Translations under genes and position numbers: made by a program | Notes under the pieces: model-generated | Seen by the model: only the letters and a program-made list of their open reading frames with translations | What the model was told of the DNA's origin: nothing | Database searches by the model: none | Part shown: positions 25,527 through 36,600 of the stretch, piece after piece | Position numbering within the stretch: the stretch's first letter is position 1 | Layout of the letters: each line of letters opens with the position of its first letter | Assembly: GCF_007679965.1 (NCBI RefSeq) | Contig: NZ_VEHL01000007.1 | Span: forward strand, 1-64,000 | Direction: 5' to 3' | Origin: Bordetella genomosp. 13 | Lineage (GTDB): Bacteria > Pseudomonadota > Gammaproteobacteria > Burkholderiales > Burkholderiaceae_B | DNA: 64,000 nucleotides

Positions 25527-28379
25527 ATGCCGGCCTCGCTGAAGACCTATCGCGAGAAGCGCGACTTCAAGATCACGGCGGAGCCCAAGGGCGGCGGCCG
25601 CGCCAATGCGCGCCAGCCGGCCTTCGTGATCCAGAAGCATTGGGCCACCCGGCTGCACTACGACCTGCGGCTGGAGCTGGACGGCGCGATGAAGAGCTGG
25701 GCCGTGCCCAAGGGGCCGTGCTATGACCCGTCGGTCAAGCGCATGGCCGTGCAGGTCGAGGACCACCCCATCGCGTACAACCAGTTCGAAGGCGAGATCC
25801 CCAAGGGGCAGTACGGCGCGGGCAAGGTCATCATCTGGGACGAAGGCACCTGGGAGCCCCTGGTCGATCCGCGCAAGGGCTATCGCGAGGGACACCTGAA
25901 GTTCACGATGCACGGCACGAAGATGCAGGGCACCTGGGCGCTGGTGCGGCTGCGCGGACGCGACGAGAAAAAACCCACCTGGCTGCTGATCAAGGACCGC
26001 GACGACTACGCGCGCACCGAAGTCGAGTTCAGCGTGGTGGACCAGATGCCGGACAGCGTGGTGCCGCTGCGCGGGAAGAAGGCGAATGGTACGGGCGGGA
26101 AGGCATCTTCGACGGCGGCGTCCAGGCCGTCCTCGAAGACTTCTTCCACTGCCACGTCGAAGGCATCGGAAGAAGACGGGTCCGGGGACGCGGCGAACTC
26201 GCACGCGAAGCCGGCCAGGAAATCGCCGGCCAAGCGCACAGCGAAGGCCCCGGCCAGGGCATCCGCGAAGTCGGCCACGCAGGCCGTCCTCGCGGCCGCC
26301 GCGGCCGTGGAGGACGAAACCGACGCGGCCAGGCCGGCTCGCGGCAGCAAACGCGCCTCCGCCACCGACGACGACGCGGACCTGCCGGGCGTGGCCGCTG
26401 CCTTGCCCAAGACCCTGTCGCCGCAACTGGCCACGCTGGTCGACCGCGCGCCGGCCACGCCGGACGACTGGCTGTACGAGATCAAGTTCGACGGCTACCG
26501 CATCCTGGCCCGCATCGAGGACGGTCAGGCCCGTCTGTACACCCGCAACGGCCACGACTGGACCGCCAAGCTGCCGCAGATCGCGCAGGCGCTGGGCCAG
26601 GCGAAGGCGGATGGCTGGGTGGACGGCGAGATCGTCGTCATGGCCGAACACGGCGTGCCCAGCTTCCAGGCGCTGCAGAATGCGTTCGACACCGAGCGTC
26701 CCGCGCAGATCCAGTACTTCGCCTTCGACCTGCCCTACGTGGCCGGCCGCGACCTGCGAGGCGAGCCACTGCGCCTGCGGCGCGCCCTGCTGGAACAGAT
26801 GATCGCGCCGATCCGCGGCAAGTCGGTGCAGTTCAGCGCCGCGCTGGACGCGGCGCCGCAGGAACTGGTGGCGTCGGCCTGCCACATGGGACTGGAGGGC
26901 ATCATCGCCAAGCGGCGCGACTCGACCTACGTGTCGCGCCGCTCGGACAACTGGCTCAAGCTGAAGTGCGGGCAGCGGCAGGAGTTCGTGGTGGTGGGCT
27001 ATACCGCGCCCAAGGGCCGCCGCGTCGGCTTCGGCTCGCTGGCGCTGGCCGTCCACGACGCCGACGGCCGCCTGCGCTACGCGGGCAACGTCGGTTCGGG
27101 CTTCGACGACGAGCTGCTGGCGCGGATGAAGACGCAACTGGAAGATCTGCGCACCGACGAATGCCCGCTGGTCGACCGCAAGGGCGTGGAAGGCCGGCCG
27201 CAATGGGTGCGGCCGGAGCTGGTGGCCGAAGTGTCGTTCAGCGAGTGGACGCAGTCGGGCCACGCACGGCATCCCGTGTTCCGCGGGCTGCGCACCGACA
27301 AGCCCGCGAAGAAGATCACGCGCGAGCGGCCCCAGGATCCGGATGATGCGAACGGCGATGCGTCGCCCGGCGATGCGTCGCGCCGCGGCGCGGCGGCCAG
27401 GCTGGCGGGCAAGGCCGCCACGGGCCGGCCGGGCGGGAAAACCGGGGCGCGCACGGCGGCGAGCGACGCCGACGTGCCGGTATCGGAAACGCGGTCGCTC
27501 AAGAGCCGTTCCGGCGCGGGCCGTCTCTCGCATCCCGAACGCGTCATCGACCCGTCCACCGGGCTGACCAAACTCGACCTGGCCCGCTATTACGGCCTGG
27601 TCGCCCCCTTGATGCTGCCGCACCTGAAGGCCCGACCGGTGGCCTTCATGCGCGCGCCGCAAGGCGTGGACCACCCGTTGTTCTTCCAGAAGCACCTGGA
27701 CAGCGCGATCGAGGACGTGAAGTCCCTGCCCAAGAAGCTGAGCCCGGACCATCCGCCCATGATGGAAGTGGCCACAGACATGGGCATCCTGTCGGCCGCG
27801 CAGATGAACGTGGTCGAATTCCACACCTGGAACGCCGTCAAGACCGCCATCGCCAAGCCCGACCGCATGCTGTTCGACCTGGACCCCGGCGAAGGCGTGC
27901 AATGGAAAACGGTGGTGGAAGGCGCCCAGCTGGTGCAGGCGCTGCTGCGCGAGCTGGACCTGGCCTGCTGGCTGAAGACCAGCGGCGGCAAGGGCCTGCA
28001 CGTGGTCGTCCCGCTGCGCAGGCAATACAGCTGGGACACGGTCCGCCAGTTCTCGGAAGCCATCGTCCGCCACCTGGCCAGCGCCTTGCCGCAGCGCTTC
28101 GTCGCCAAGAGCGGCCCGAAGAACCGCGTGGGCAAGATCTTCGTCGACTACCTGCGCAACGGCTTCGGCGCCACCACCGTCGCCGCCTGGTCCGCGCGCG
28201 CGCGCCCCGGCATGGGCATCTCGGTGCCCATCACCTGGAGCGAACTGCCCAGCCTGTCGAGCGCCGCGCACTGGACCATCGCCGACATCCACCATCGGCT
28301 GGACGTGGGCAATGCGCCGTGGGACGACTATGCGGGGCAATCGCTGGGCGAGGCGATGAGGGCGCTGGACTTCAAGTAG
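25527..28379 (+). CDS. ligD: DNA ligase D (PE-LIG-POL)
   Basis: A 950-residue multidomain end-joining enzyme. The 3'-phosphoesterase domain is N-terminal (about 1-190), with His38, His44, Asp46 and His80 in the right places. A low-complexity Ala/Ser/Lys linker spans about 190-285. The ATP-dependent ligase domain contains the adenylation Lys320 in EIKFDGYRI. A second basic linker leads to the polymerase/primase domain (about 670-950) with FDLDPGEG and TSGGKGLHVVVPL. Domain order matches Pseudomonas LigD. With Ku it seals double-strand breaks in non-dividing cells. Confidence 0.96.
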   Translation: MPASLKTYREKRDFKITAEPKGGGRANARQPAFVIQKHWATRLHYDLRLELDGAMKSWAVPKGPCYDPSVKRMAVQVEDHPIAYNQFEGEIPKGQYGAGKVIIWDEGTWEPLVDPRKGYREGHLKFTMHGTKMQGTWALVRLRGRDEKKPTWLLIKDRDDYARTEVEFSVVDQMPDSVVPLRGKKANGTGGKASSTAASRPSSKTSSTATSKASEEDGSGDAANSHAKPARKSPAKRTAKAPARASAKSATQAVLAAAAAVEDETDAARPARGSKRASATDDDADLPGVAAALPKTLSPQLATLVDRAPATPDDWLYEIKFDGYRILARIEDGQARLYTRNGHDWTAKLPQIAQALGQAKADGWVDGEIVVMAEHGVPSFQALQNAFDTERPAQIQYFAFDLPYVAGRDLRGEPLRLRRALLEQMIAPIRGKSVQFSAALDAAPQELVASACHMGLEGIIAKRRDSTYVSRRSDNWLKLKCGQRQEFVVVGYTAPKGRRVGFGSLALAVHDADGRLRYAGNVGSGFDDELLARMKTQLEDLRTDECPLVDRKGVEGRPQWVRPELVAEVSFSEWTQSGHARHPVFRGLRTDKPAKKITRERPQDPDDANGDASPGDASRRGAAARLAGKAATGRPGGKTGARTAASDADVPVSETRSLKSRSGAGRLSHPERVIDPSTGLTKLDLARYYGLVAPLMLPHLKARPVAFMRAPQGVDHPLFFQKHLDSAIEDVKSLPKKLSPDHPPMMEVATDMGILSAAQMNVVEFHTWNAVKTAIAKPDRMLFDLDPGEGVQWKTVVEGAQLVQALLRELDLACWLKTSGGKGLHVVVPLRRQYSWDTVRQFSEAIVRHLASALPQRFVAKSGPKNRVGKIFVDYLRNGFGATTVAAWSARARPGMGISVPITWSELPSLSSAAHWTIADIHHRLDVGNAPWDDYAGQSLGEAMRALDFK

Positions 28380-28433
28380 GCGGTAGGCGGCCTGCGCGGC
28401 CCCGCGCGTCGCGCACGGACGAGGTCCACGATG

Positions 28434-28461
28434 GCGATCCGCGCCCCGATGCGCGGATCGC
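28434..28461. terminator. Perfect 11-bp hairpin between convergent genes
   Basis: GCGATCCGCGC and its complement flank a 6-base loop between the ends of ligD (+) and the following minus-strand gene. The stem is strong, but neither side has a T-run. It may serve as a bidirectional transcript end. Confidence 0.4.
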
Positions 28462-28491
28462 GCCCTGGGCCTCTGGGCGGCCCCCCGCGCG

Positions 28492-29040
28492 TCAGCGGAT
28501 GCTGAGGTCTTCCTTGCGCACGCGCTTGAGGATGCGAAAGCGGGTCGGCGGCGAGAAGTGATGACGTCCGCTGGCCTCGAACGGCGAGCCGCCGAAGTGC
28601 GCGGCGATCCGTTGCAGCATCACGTCGGCCATCTGCTGCGCGGCGCCGTCCACCGACGCGTCTTCCAGGGACCAGCCGTCCAGGCCCCCGATCCCGTACA
28701 GGACGTGCTGCTCGCCGACTTTCACGCTGCAGTCGAACACGGCGTACTCGTATTCGGACGACACCCGCACGCCCACGCGGAACGACACGGCGCCGGACGC
28801 GTCGGGCAATACGAAATCCGTCACGCTGCAGATGATGCCGCTGTCGGGCCGGGGCTCGGCCAGCGAGAAGAACTCGACGCCGCGCTCGGACAAGGCGCTT
28901 TCGGCCTCGGACTGCACGGCCGGCAGCAGTTGCGTCTGCAGCGCCTGCTCCACCGCGTTGATCGCAATGTGGACTTGCCGAAGATACCGATCCATCTCGG
29001 CGCGCTGCTGGTCGAGACAACGAAAGATTCCCGCGTACAT
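28492..29040 (-). CDS. Protein of unknown function
   Basis: A 182-residue soluble protein. The start MYAGIFRCLD at 29040 is set by GAGGAGATCGTC just upstream. The N-terminal third is a predicted helix (MDRYLRQVHIAINAVEQALQ), possibly coiled. A mixed alpha/beta part follows (VRVSSEYEYAVFDCSVKVGE), then a basic C-terminus (FRILKRVRKEDLSIR). I recognise no family. It has no membrane span or signal. It faces ligD tail to tail. Confidence 0.6.
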   Translation of the reverse strand: MYAGIFRCLDQQRAEMDRYLRQVHIAINAVEQALQTQLLPAVQSEAESALSERGVEFFSLAEPRPDSGIICSVTDFVLPDASGAVSFRVGVRVSSEYEYAVFDCSVKVGEQHVLYGIGGLDGWSLEDASVDGAAQQMADVMLQRIAAHFGGSPFEASGRHHFSPPTRFRILKRVRKEDLSIR

Positions 29041-29293
29041 GACGATCTCCTCGACAGGGTTGCGCCGATGACGGCGGCCAGCGGCAGGTCTATCCGCGCT
29101 TGAGGAGCCCATGGCCGCCATGCGCGCCTATCTAGTAAACACCCGGCGACGTAGGGGGACAGCAACCTATTGTGTCTATGTAGCCAGGCGGCTACGCTCC
29201 TGAATAGGATGAGCAAACTGTTGTACCTCGAACGCAGCAGCGCTGTGACATGCCAGGTTCGCCCAGTCGCTGACTCCAGCCCATAAGGATCCG

Positions 29294-29589
29294 ATGATGA
29301 GCAAGACACTCACACGGGAATACGACATCGCAGAACGCCTACGGACACCCGAAGAAATGGCCCTGTACCTCGATGCATGCATCGAAGAAAGCGATGGCGA
29401 CGCCGCCTTCATTGCCAAGGCGCTTGGCGACATCGCCCGCGCGCAAGGCATGACGAAGGTGCCAAAGCGGCAGGGCTATCGCGCGAAAGCTTGTATAAAG
29501 CGCTGTCAGGCGATCGCGCGCCCGACTTCTCGACGATATTGAAAGTATCGCGCGCGCTGGGACTGCGCCTGCATGCGGTACCTGCCTGA
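29294..29589 (+). pseudogene. Addiction-module antidote (HigA/HI1420-like), frameshifted
   Basis: The first 56 codons read MMSKTLTREYDIAERL, then TPEEMALYLDACIEE and IARAQGMTKV, in one frame. The rest reads AKAAGLSRESLYKALSGDRA, then FSTILKVSRALGLRL, in another. Together they make the complete 99-residue antidote of HigB/RelE-type modules (small HTH protein). The break is at 29459-29461, where GTGCC stands for the expected GTGGCC, a single missing G. AAGGATCC precedes the ATG. No toxin gene lies within the 253 bases upstream, the usual place. A GTAGCC-AGGC-GGCTAC dyad at 29180-29195 may be the former operator. Sequencing error cannot be excluded. Confidence 0.75.
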
Positions 29590-29647
29590 AACCGCCCCCC
29601 TGCCAGGCCGTTGGTCGCGTACATCGGAACGCGGCACGGCAGGGAAA

Positions 29648-30541
29648 TCAAAACCCGTCGTACGCCGCCACCGCATCCACCAGCGCGCGGATGTACGTCG
29701 GCAGCGCCTGCAGGTCCCGCACCAGCATGTCGCGCTGCCGCACCGCCCACGGATCCCGTAGTGGCACCAGGTGCAGCGCCATCGAGCGCTGGTAGCGGCG
29801 GGCCGTCGATTCCGGCACCACGCTGATTCCTGCCCCACCCTCGATCAAGCGGCACACCGACTCGAAGCCCGGCACCTGGATGCGCAGCGCGAAGGCGCGG
29901 CCGCCGGCCTCGACCTGGTCGCGCAGGAAGGTCAGCAGCGTGCTGTTGTCGTGCAGGCTGATGTGCGGATAGTCCAGCGTATCCATGATGGACACGGCGG
30001 CGCGCCCGGCCAGTTCGTGGCCCACGGGCACGCCCAGCACCAGCCGGTCGGTGTAGAAGGGGATGCGCTGCAGGCCCTGCTCGGCCAGAGGCCCGGCGGT
30101 GATGCCCAGGTCGACCGAGCCGTCGATCACCGCGCGCACGGTGTCGCGCGTATTGCGTTCCTGCATGTCGACGATGATGGCGGGCCGCTCGGCCAGGAAC
30201 GGCGCCAGGATCTCGGGCATGAAGCCGTTGACGGCCGTGGTGTTGGCGAAGATGCGGATGCGGCCGGTGGCGTCGATGCCGCTGGCGCTGAAGTCGCCCT
30301 TCAATGCATCCACGTTGCGCATGATGGCCCGCGCGTGGTCGTACAGGCGATGCCCGGACGGCGTCAGCTCCACGCCGCTGCGGGTGCGGTAGAGCAGCAC
30401 GCTGCCCAGCTGGCCTTCCAGCGACTTGATGCGCGAACTGACGGACGGCAGCGACAGGTGCGCCCGGCGCGAGGCCTTGGTGAGGCTGGCGGATTCGGCG
30501 ACGTGGATGAAAAGCTGGAGGTCTGCGAGGTCGAAATGCAT
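29648..30541 (-). CDS. LysR-family transcriptional regulator
   Basis: A 297-residue LTTR. The winged helix-turn-helix is at the N-terminus (DLQLFIHVAESASLTKASRR, then LPSVSSRIKSLEGQLG). The effector domain follows from about residue 90, with FYTDRLVLGVPVGHEL. The start is MHFDLADLQ at 30541; the frame upstream has no family similarity. It is transcribed in the same direction as the autotransporter gene, whose stop is 97 bases upstream, so it could be cotranscribed or independent. The target is unknown. The partner divergent gene typical of LysR loci is replaced by the broken antidote. Confidence 0.88.
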   Translation of the reverse strand: MHFDLADLQLFIHVAESASLTKASRRAHLSLPSVSSRIKSLEGQLGSVLLYRTRSGVELTPSGHRLYDHARAIMRNVDALKGDFSASGIDATGRIRIFANTTAVNGFMPEILAPFLAERPAIIVDMQERNTRDTVRAVIDGSVDLGITAGPLAEQGLQRIPFYTDRLVLGVPVGHELAGRAAVSIMDTLDYPHISLHDNSTLLTFLRDQVEAGGRAFALRIQVPGFESVCRLIEGGAGISVVPESTARRYQRSMALHLVPLRDPWAVRQRDMLVRDLQALPTYIRALVDAVAAYDGF

Positions 30542-30638
30542 GTGGGCGGGCGGATTCCTGCCGGCGCGAGGGCCGGACCTGGCAGAAGCATACCCGCTTG
30601 CCAGGCCCGTGCCGGGGACGGCGCGTCCCCCGTCCTCG

Positions 30639-33600
30639 TCAGAACCTGAACCGTACGTCCAGGCTGCCGCCACTCTGCTTCGCGCCCGAGCCGTACTGGC
30701 CCGCGTAGGTGACGCCCACGGTCGTGCGCTTGCTCACGGCCATGTCCACGCCCAGCTCCACCACCGCCGCGTCGCGGGCGATGGGCGAGCCCGTCACCGT
30801 GAACGACTGGCTGTTCTGGAAGGCCAGCGTGGCCTGCGGATCCACGTCCCCGTAGGCATGGCGCCAGCCCACCGTGGCGCGCAGGCGGCCCGGCGCGCCG
30901 GCGCTGTCGAACGCGGCCTCGCCGTGCAGGCCCAGCGTGGTGGTGGCCGTGCGGTTGCTGTTCGACTTGCCGCTCAGCGCGGCGTCGCCGCCCGACTCGG
31001 AGAAGGCGCGCGTGCGCACGTCGCTGTAGCCGGCGCCCACGAACGGTTCCAGCGTGTAGCGCTCGTCCAGCTTGATGGCGTAGCCCACTTCGCCGAACAC
31101 CTGCGCGGTGCTGGCGTTGTAGTCGGCCTTGAGCTCCTGCGGGACGCCCGCGGCATTGACGTTGCGCTTGGTCTTCACGTCGTGCCAGGTATAGCCCGCG
31201 CCCAGGCTGACGTTGACCTGCCCGCGCGCCGCCGGGAACGCCTTGCCCCCGTAGATCGCGGCGCTGTAGCTGTTCAGGTCGCTGCTGGACGACAGGCTGC
31301 GCAGGTTGGCGTTGCCGTCGGCATAGCCGAACGCGCCGCCCAGGCGCCATCCGCCGCCGACGTCGCCGTCGCCGCCCAGGAAGACGCCGCCGCTGGACTC
31401 GCTGACGCGCGCGGTGTCGCCGCCGCCCGACTGCCGGCTCCAGCCGCCGAAGACCTGCGCCCAGGCGGGCTTGACGGCCGATTGCGGCATGGCCGAGGCA
31501 TCGCCGCGGCCCAGCTGGGCCGTGGGCGCGCCCGGCTGCACGCCGGCGTTCAGGTTGGCGCGCAGATGCGAGATCGACGTATCCATCACGCGATCGCTGA
31601 CATTCTGCAGGCTCTGCTGCACGCTGGCGTGCGCCTCGCCGGACAGCGAGGCGAACACCCCGGCAGGCGCGCCTTCCGGCAGGTTCAGAACGCGCGAGTA
31701 CAGGTTCGACGAGGACGGCAGCGACTGCAGCGCATTGGCCACCGCGCGCTGGTTGCCGTTCTCGGCCAGGTCGGCGAAGCGGATGGGGCGGCTGGGCGTC
31801 GATCCGCCGCCGTCCACGTCCTTCAGCGACATCTCCAGGCCGATGCCCGTGGCGGTGTACTGCAGGTCCGGCGTCAGGAAGGCCAGGTTGCTGCGCACCG
31901 TATCGAACCGGCCCAGGAGACCGCCGTCGGCCGTCAGGATGTTGTAGTTCGTGGACAGGGCGTAATTGCCCTGTTCGCCCAGGATCAGCACGCCGCCCGC
32001 CAGGCTGGCCGTGCCGGTGGCGTGCACCATGCTTTGCGCCCCCGTCGGATCGGTGCGCACCTGGTATGTCGCGCCCGGCGAGAACACCAGGTTGCCGGCC
32101 ACCGTCAGCGTGCCCTTGGGCGCGGCCGCGTTGCCCGGCGCCAGCGTGCCGCCCGACGCGATGGTCGTGGCGCCCACCGTGCCCGTGCCGCCGAGCGTCC
32201 CGCCCGACTGCACCGCCATCGTGCCGCCCAGCTTGCCATCCACCTGCAGCGTCCCGGCGCGCACCGCCGTGCTGCCCGCATAGGCGCCGCTGTCGGCCGA
32301 CAGGATCAGGGTGCCCGCGCCGTCCTTGGCCAGTGCGCCCGCGCCGGTCAGCGTGCCGGCGTAGGTGCCGTCGGCCTGCTGCTGGAACACGAGATTCGCG
32401 TTGTTCTCGATGTCGCCGCGCAGCGAGGACGCGTCGCCTTGCAGCGTGCCCTGGTCGATGCGCGTACCGCCGGTGTAGGTGTTGGCGCCGGCCAGCGTCA
32501 GCACGCCCGCGCCATCCTTGACCAGCGTGCCGGCGCCGGACACCTCGCCGCCGTAGGTGCCGTCGACGGACTGGTCGAAGACCAGCGTGGCGGCGTTGTC
32601 GATGTCGCCCTGCAGGCTGGTGCTGTCGCCCACCAGCGTGCCCGCGACCACTTGCGTGCCGCCGGTGTACGTGTTGGCGCCGGTCAGCGTCTGCGTGCCG
32701 CTGCCCTGCTTGACGATGCCACCCGTGCCGCTGATCACGCCCGCGTACTGCTGGTCGGACGCATCGCCGAAGATCAGCCGGTTCGGTCCCAGCACCACCT
32801 GCGTGCCCGAGGCGCCGCTGAATCCACCGATGGTCTGGTCCGCGCCCGAGGCGCTGATGTCGAAGACGCTGGTGCCGTTCAGGCCGAGACGGCCCGTCGA
32901 TGCCAGGGATCCGCCCGCGCCCAGCGCCAGCGTGCCCACGTTGACCGTCGTGCCGCCCGTGTAGGTGTTGGCGCCCGTCAGCGTGGCCCTGCCGCTGCCC
33001 TGCTTGGTGATGCCGCCGGTGCCGGAGATGCTGCCGCCGAACGCGTCGTCCGCGGCGCCGCCTAGGCTCAGCGAATTCGCGCCGAGGGCGACCGACGTGC
33101 CGGTCACGCCGCGCAATCCGCCGACGACGCGGTCTCCCGCCGCGCCGCCGATGTCGAACGTGGCACCGGTGCCGGCCAGGTCGACCGTGCCGGTCGAGGA
33201 CAGGACGCCGCCCGCCGCCAGGGCCACCGACCCCGCGCGGATGGTCGTGCCGCCGGTGTACGTGTTGACGCCCGTCAAGGTCAGTCCGCCGGTACCCTGC
33301 TTGACCAGCCCGCCCGTGCCGGTGATGACGCCGCCATAGGACTGGTTGCCGCCGGTGCCCAGCGTCAGCGTGCGCCCGCCCAGCGCCACCGTGGTGGAAA
33401 CGCCGCCGCTCAACGCGCCGATGGTCTGGTCGGCGCCCGCGCCGCTGATGTCGAACGCGGTATTGGCATTGGCCAGCGCCACGCTGCCCGTGGCTGCCAG
33501 CGCACCACCCGCGCCCAGCGCCAGCGTGCCCGCATTGATCGTGGTGCCGCCCGTGTAGGTGTTTGCGCCGGCCAGCGTCAGCGTGCCGGTGCCCTGCTTG

Positions 33601-36600
33601 ACCAGCCCGCCCGTGCCGCTGATCGTGCCGGCGTAGGCCTGCGCGGCGGCATTGCCCACCGTCAGCGTATGCGCCCCCAGCGCGACCGTCGTGCCGGCCA
33701 CGCCGTTCAGCGATCCCAGCGTCTGGTTCGCGCCGGAGTTGGCGATGTCGAAGGCCGCGCCCGTGCCCGACAGGTTCACGCCGCCCCCCGAGGCCAGCGA
33801 GCCGCCCGCGCCCAGCGCCAGCGTGCCCGCCTTGATCTCCGTCGTGCCGGTGTAGGTGTTGGCGCCGGTCAGCGTCATCGTGCCGGTGCCCTGCTTGACC
33901 AGCCCGCCCGTGCCGCCGATGACCCCGCCGAACGCCTGGTTGCCGGCGTTGCCCAGCGTCAGGGTGTGCGTGCCCAGGGCCACCGTCGTGCCGGCCGCGC
34001 CGGCCAGGCCGCCGATGGTCTGGTTGGCGCCGGACGCGCTGATGTCGAAGGCCGCGCCGGCATTGGCCAGCGTGACCAGGCCCGTGGCCGCCAGCGAGCC
34101 GCCGGCGCCCAGCGCCACGGTGCCCGCGTTGACGGTGGTGCCGCCGGTGTAGGTGTTGGCGCCGGCCAGGGTGATCGATCCGCTGCCCTGCTTGACGAGG
34201 CCGCCCGTGCCGGTGATCGTGCCGGCGTAAGACCGCGCGGCCGTGTCGCCGAACGTCAGCGTATTGCCGCCCAGCGCCAGCGTCGTGCCCGCCACCCCGC
34301 TCAAGCCCGCGATGGTCTGCGGCGTGGTCGCGCCGCTGAGGTCGAAGCCCGCGCCCGCAGCGCCCAGCGTCACGTTGCCCGTCGCGGCCAGCGAGCCGCC
34401 CGCGCCGATGGCCAGGGTGCCGCCGTTGATCGTGGTGCCGCCCGTGTAGGTATTGGCGCCCGTCAGGGTCGTCGTGCCCGTGCCCTGCTTGGTGATGCCC
34501 GCGGTGCCCGTGATGCTGCCGCCGAAGGTGCGGTTCGCCTCGTCGCCGAAGGCGAGCGCATTGCCGCCCAGGCTGACGGTGGTGCCCGCCACGCCGCTCA
34601 GCCCGCCGATGGTCTGCGCGGCGCCGGAACCGGAGATGTCGAAGGCTGCGCCTGTGCCGCCCAGGTTCACGTCGCTGGCCGCGCCCAGCGAGCCGCCCGC
34701 GCCCAGCACCAGCGTGCCCGCGTTGATCGTGGTCGCGCCGGTGTACGTGTTCGCGCCCGTCAGGGTCTGCGTGCCGCTGCCCTCCTTCGTGATTCCGCCC
34801 GTGCCGCCGATGCTGCCGCGGAACGTGTGGTTGCCCGCATCGCCGAAGGTGAGCGTGTTCGATCCCAGCAACACGGAGGAACCCGCCGCGCCGGCAAGCC
34901 CGCCGATGGCCTGGTTGGACGTCGCGCCACTGATGTCGAAGGCCGTGCCCGCATTGGCCAGATTCACCGTACCCTGCGCGCTGAGCGAGCCGCTGCCGCT
35001 GATGGCCAACGTGCCGCCGTCGATGGTCGTGCCGCCCGTGTAGGTGTTGGCGCCGGTCAGCGTCTGCGTGCCGCTGCCTTGCTTGACGACGGCACCCGTG
35101 CCGACGATCACGCCGCCGTAGGCCTGGTTGCTCGCATCGCCGAAGGTCAGCGTATTCGCGCCCAACGCGATGGTCGTGCCGCCTACGCCTGCCAGCGCGC
35201 CGATGGTCTGGTTCGCGCCCGAATTGCCGATGTCGAAGCCCGCGCCCGCGGCGCCCAGCGTGACGCTGCCCGTGGCGGCCAGCGAGCCGCCCGCCCCCAG
35301 CGCCAGCGTGCCGACATTGATGGTCGTGCCGCCGGTGTAGGTATTCGCGCCGGTCAGGGTGGTGACGCCCGTGCCCTGCTTGGTGATGCCCGCGGTGCCG
35401 GTGATGCTGCCGCCGAACGTGCGATTCGCCTCGTCGCCGAAGGTGAGTGCATTGCCGCCCAGGCTGACCGTGGTGCCCGCCACGCCGCTCAGGCCGCCGA
35501 TGGTCTGCGCGGCGCCGGAGCCGGAGATGTCGAAGGTCGCGCCCGCGCCGCCCAGGTTCACGTCGCTGGCCGCGGCCAGCGAGCCGCCCGCGCCCAGCAC
35601 GAGCGTGCCGGCGTTGATCGTAGTGGCGCCGGTGTACGTGTTGGCGCCCGCCAGCGTCTGCGTACCGGTGCCCTCCTTGGTGATGCCGCCCGTGCCGCCG
35701 ATTACGCCCCCGAACGTGTGGTTGCCGGCATCGCCGAAGGTCAGCGTGTTCCCACCCAACGCGACGGAAGACCCCGCCGCGCCGGCCAGCCCGCCGATGG
35801 TCTGCGACGTGGTCGCGCCGCTGATGTCGAAGGCCGTGCCCGCATTGGCCAGGGTCACCGTGCCTTGCGCGCCGAGCGAGCCGCCCGTGCCGATGGCCAG
35901 GGTGCCCGCATTGATCGTCGTGCCGCCCGTGTAGGTGTTGGCGCCAGTCAGCGTCTGCGTGCCGCTGCCCTGCTTGACGATGCCGCCCGTGCCGCCGATC
36001 GTGCCGCCGAAGGTCTGGTTGGTCGCGTCGCCGAAGGCCAGGTCCTGCGCGCCCAGCGCGACCGCCGTGCCGGCCACGCCGGACAGCGCGCCGATGGTCT
36101 GGTCCGCGCCCGAGCCGCTGATGTCGAACGTCGCGCCCGCGGCGCCCAGCGTAACGCTGCCCGTGGCGGCCAGCGAGCCGCCCCCGCCCAGCGCCAGCGT
36201 GCCCGCGTTGATCGTCGTGCCGCCGCTGTAGGTCTGGTCGCCCGTCAGGGTCAGGGTGCCGGCGCCCTGCTTGGTGATGCCGCCCGTGCCCTCGATCACG
36301 CCGCCATAGGCATGGTTGCCCGCGTCGCCCAGCGCCAGCGTGTTGGCGCCCAGCTGCACGGTGCTGCCGGCCGCGCCGTCGAGCCCGCCGATGGTCTGAG
36401 GCGTGGTCGCGCCGCTGATGTCGAAGACCGTGCCCGCGTTGGCCAGGGTAAGCGCGGTCTGTCCGCTGAGCGAGCCACCCGCGCCGATGGCCAGCGTGCC
36501 GGCATTGATCGTGGTGCCGCCCGTGTAGGTATTGATGCCCGTCAGCGTCTGCGTACCGGCGCCCTGCTTGACGATGCCGCCCGTGCCGCCGATGACGCCG

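Noticed and set aside
25335..28340. 1001-codon minus-strand frame opposite ligD
   Set aside because: It is an antisense shadow; all domain evidence is on the plus strand.
29041..29293. Possible toxin gene upstream of the broken antidote
   Set aside because: No frame of about 90-110 codons with RelE/HigB-like residues is present in the gap.
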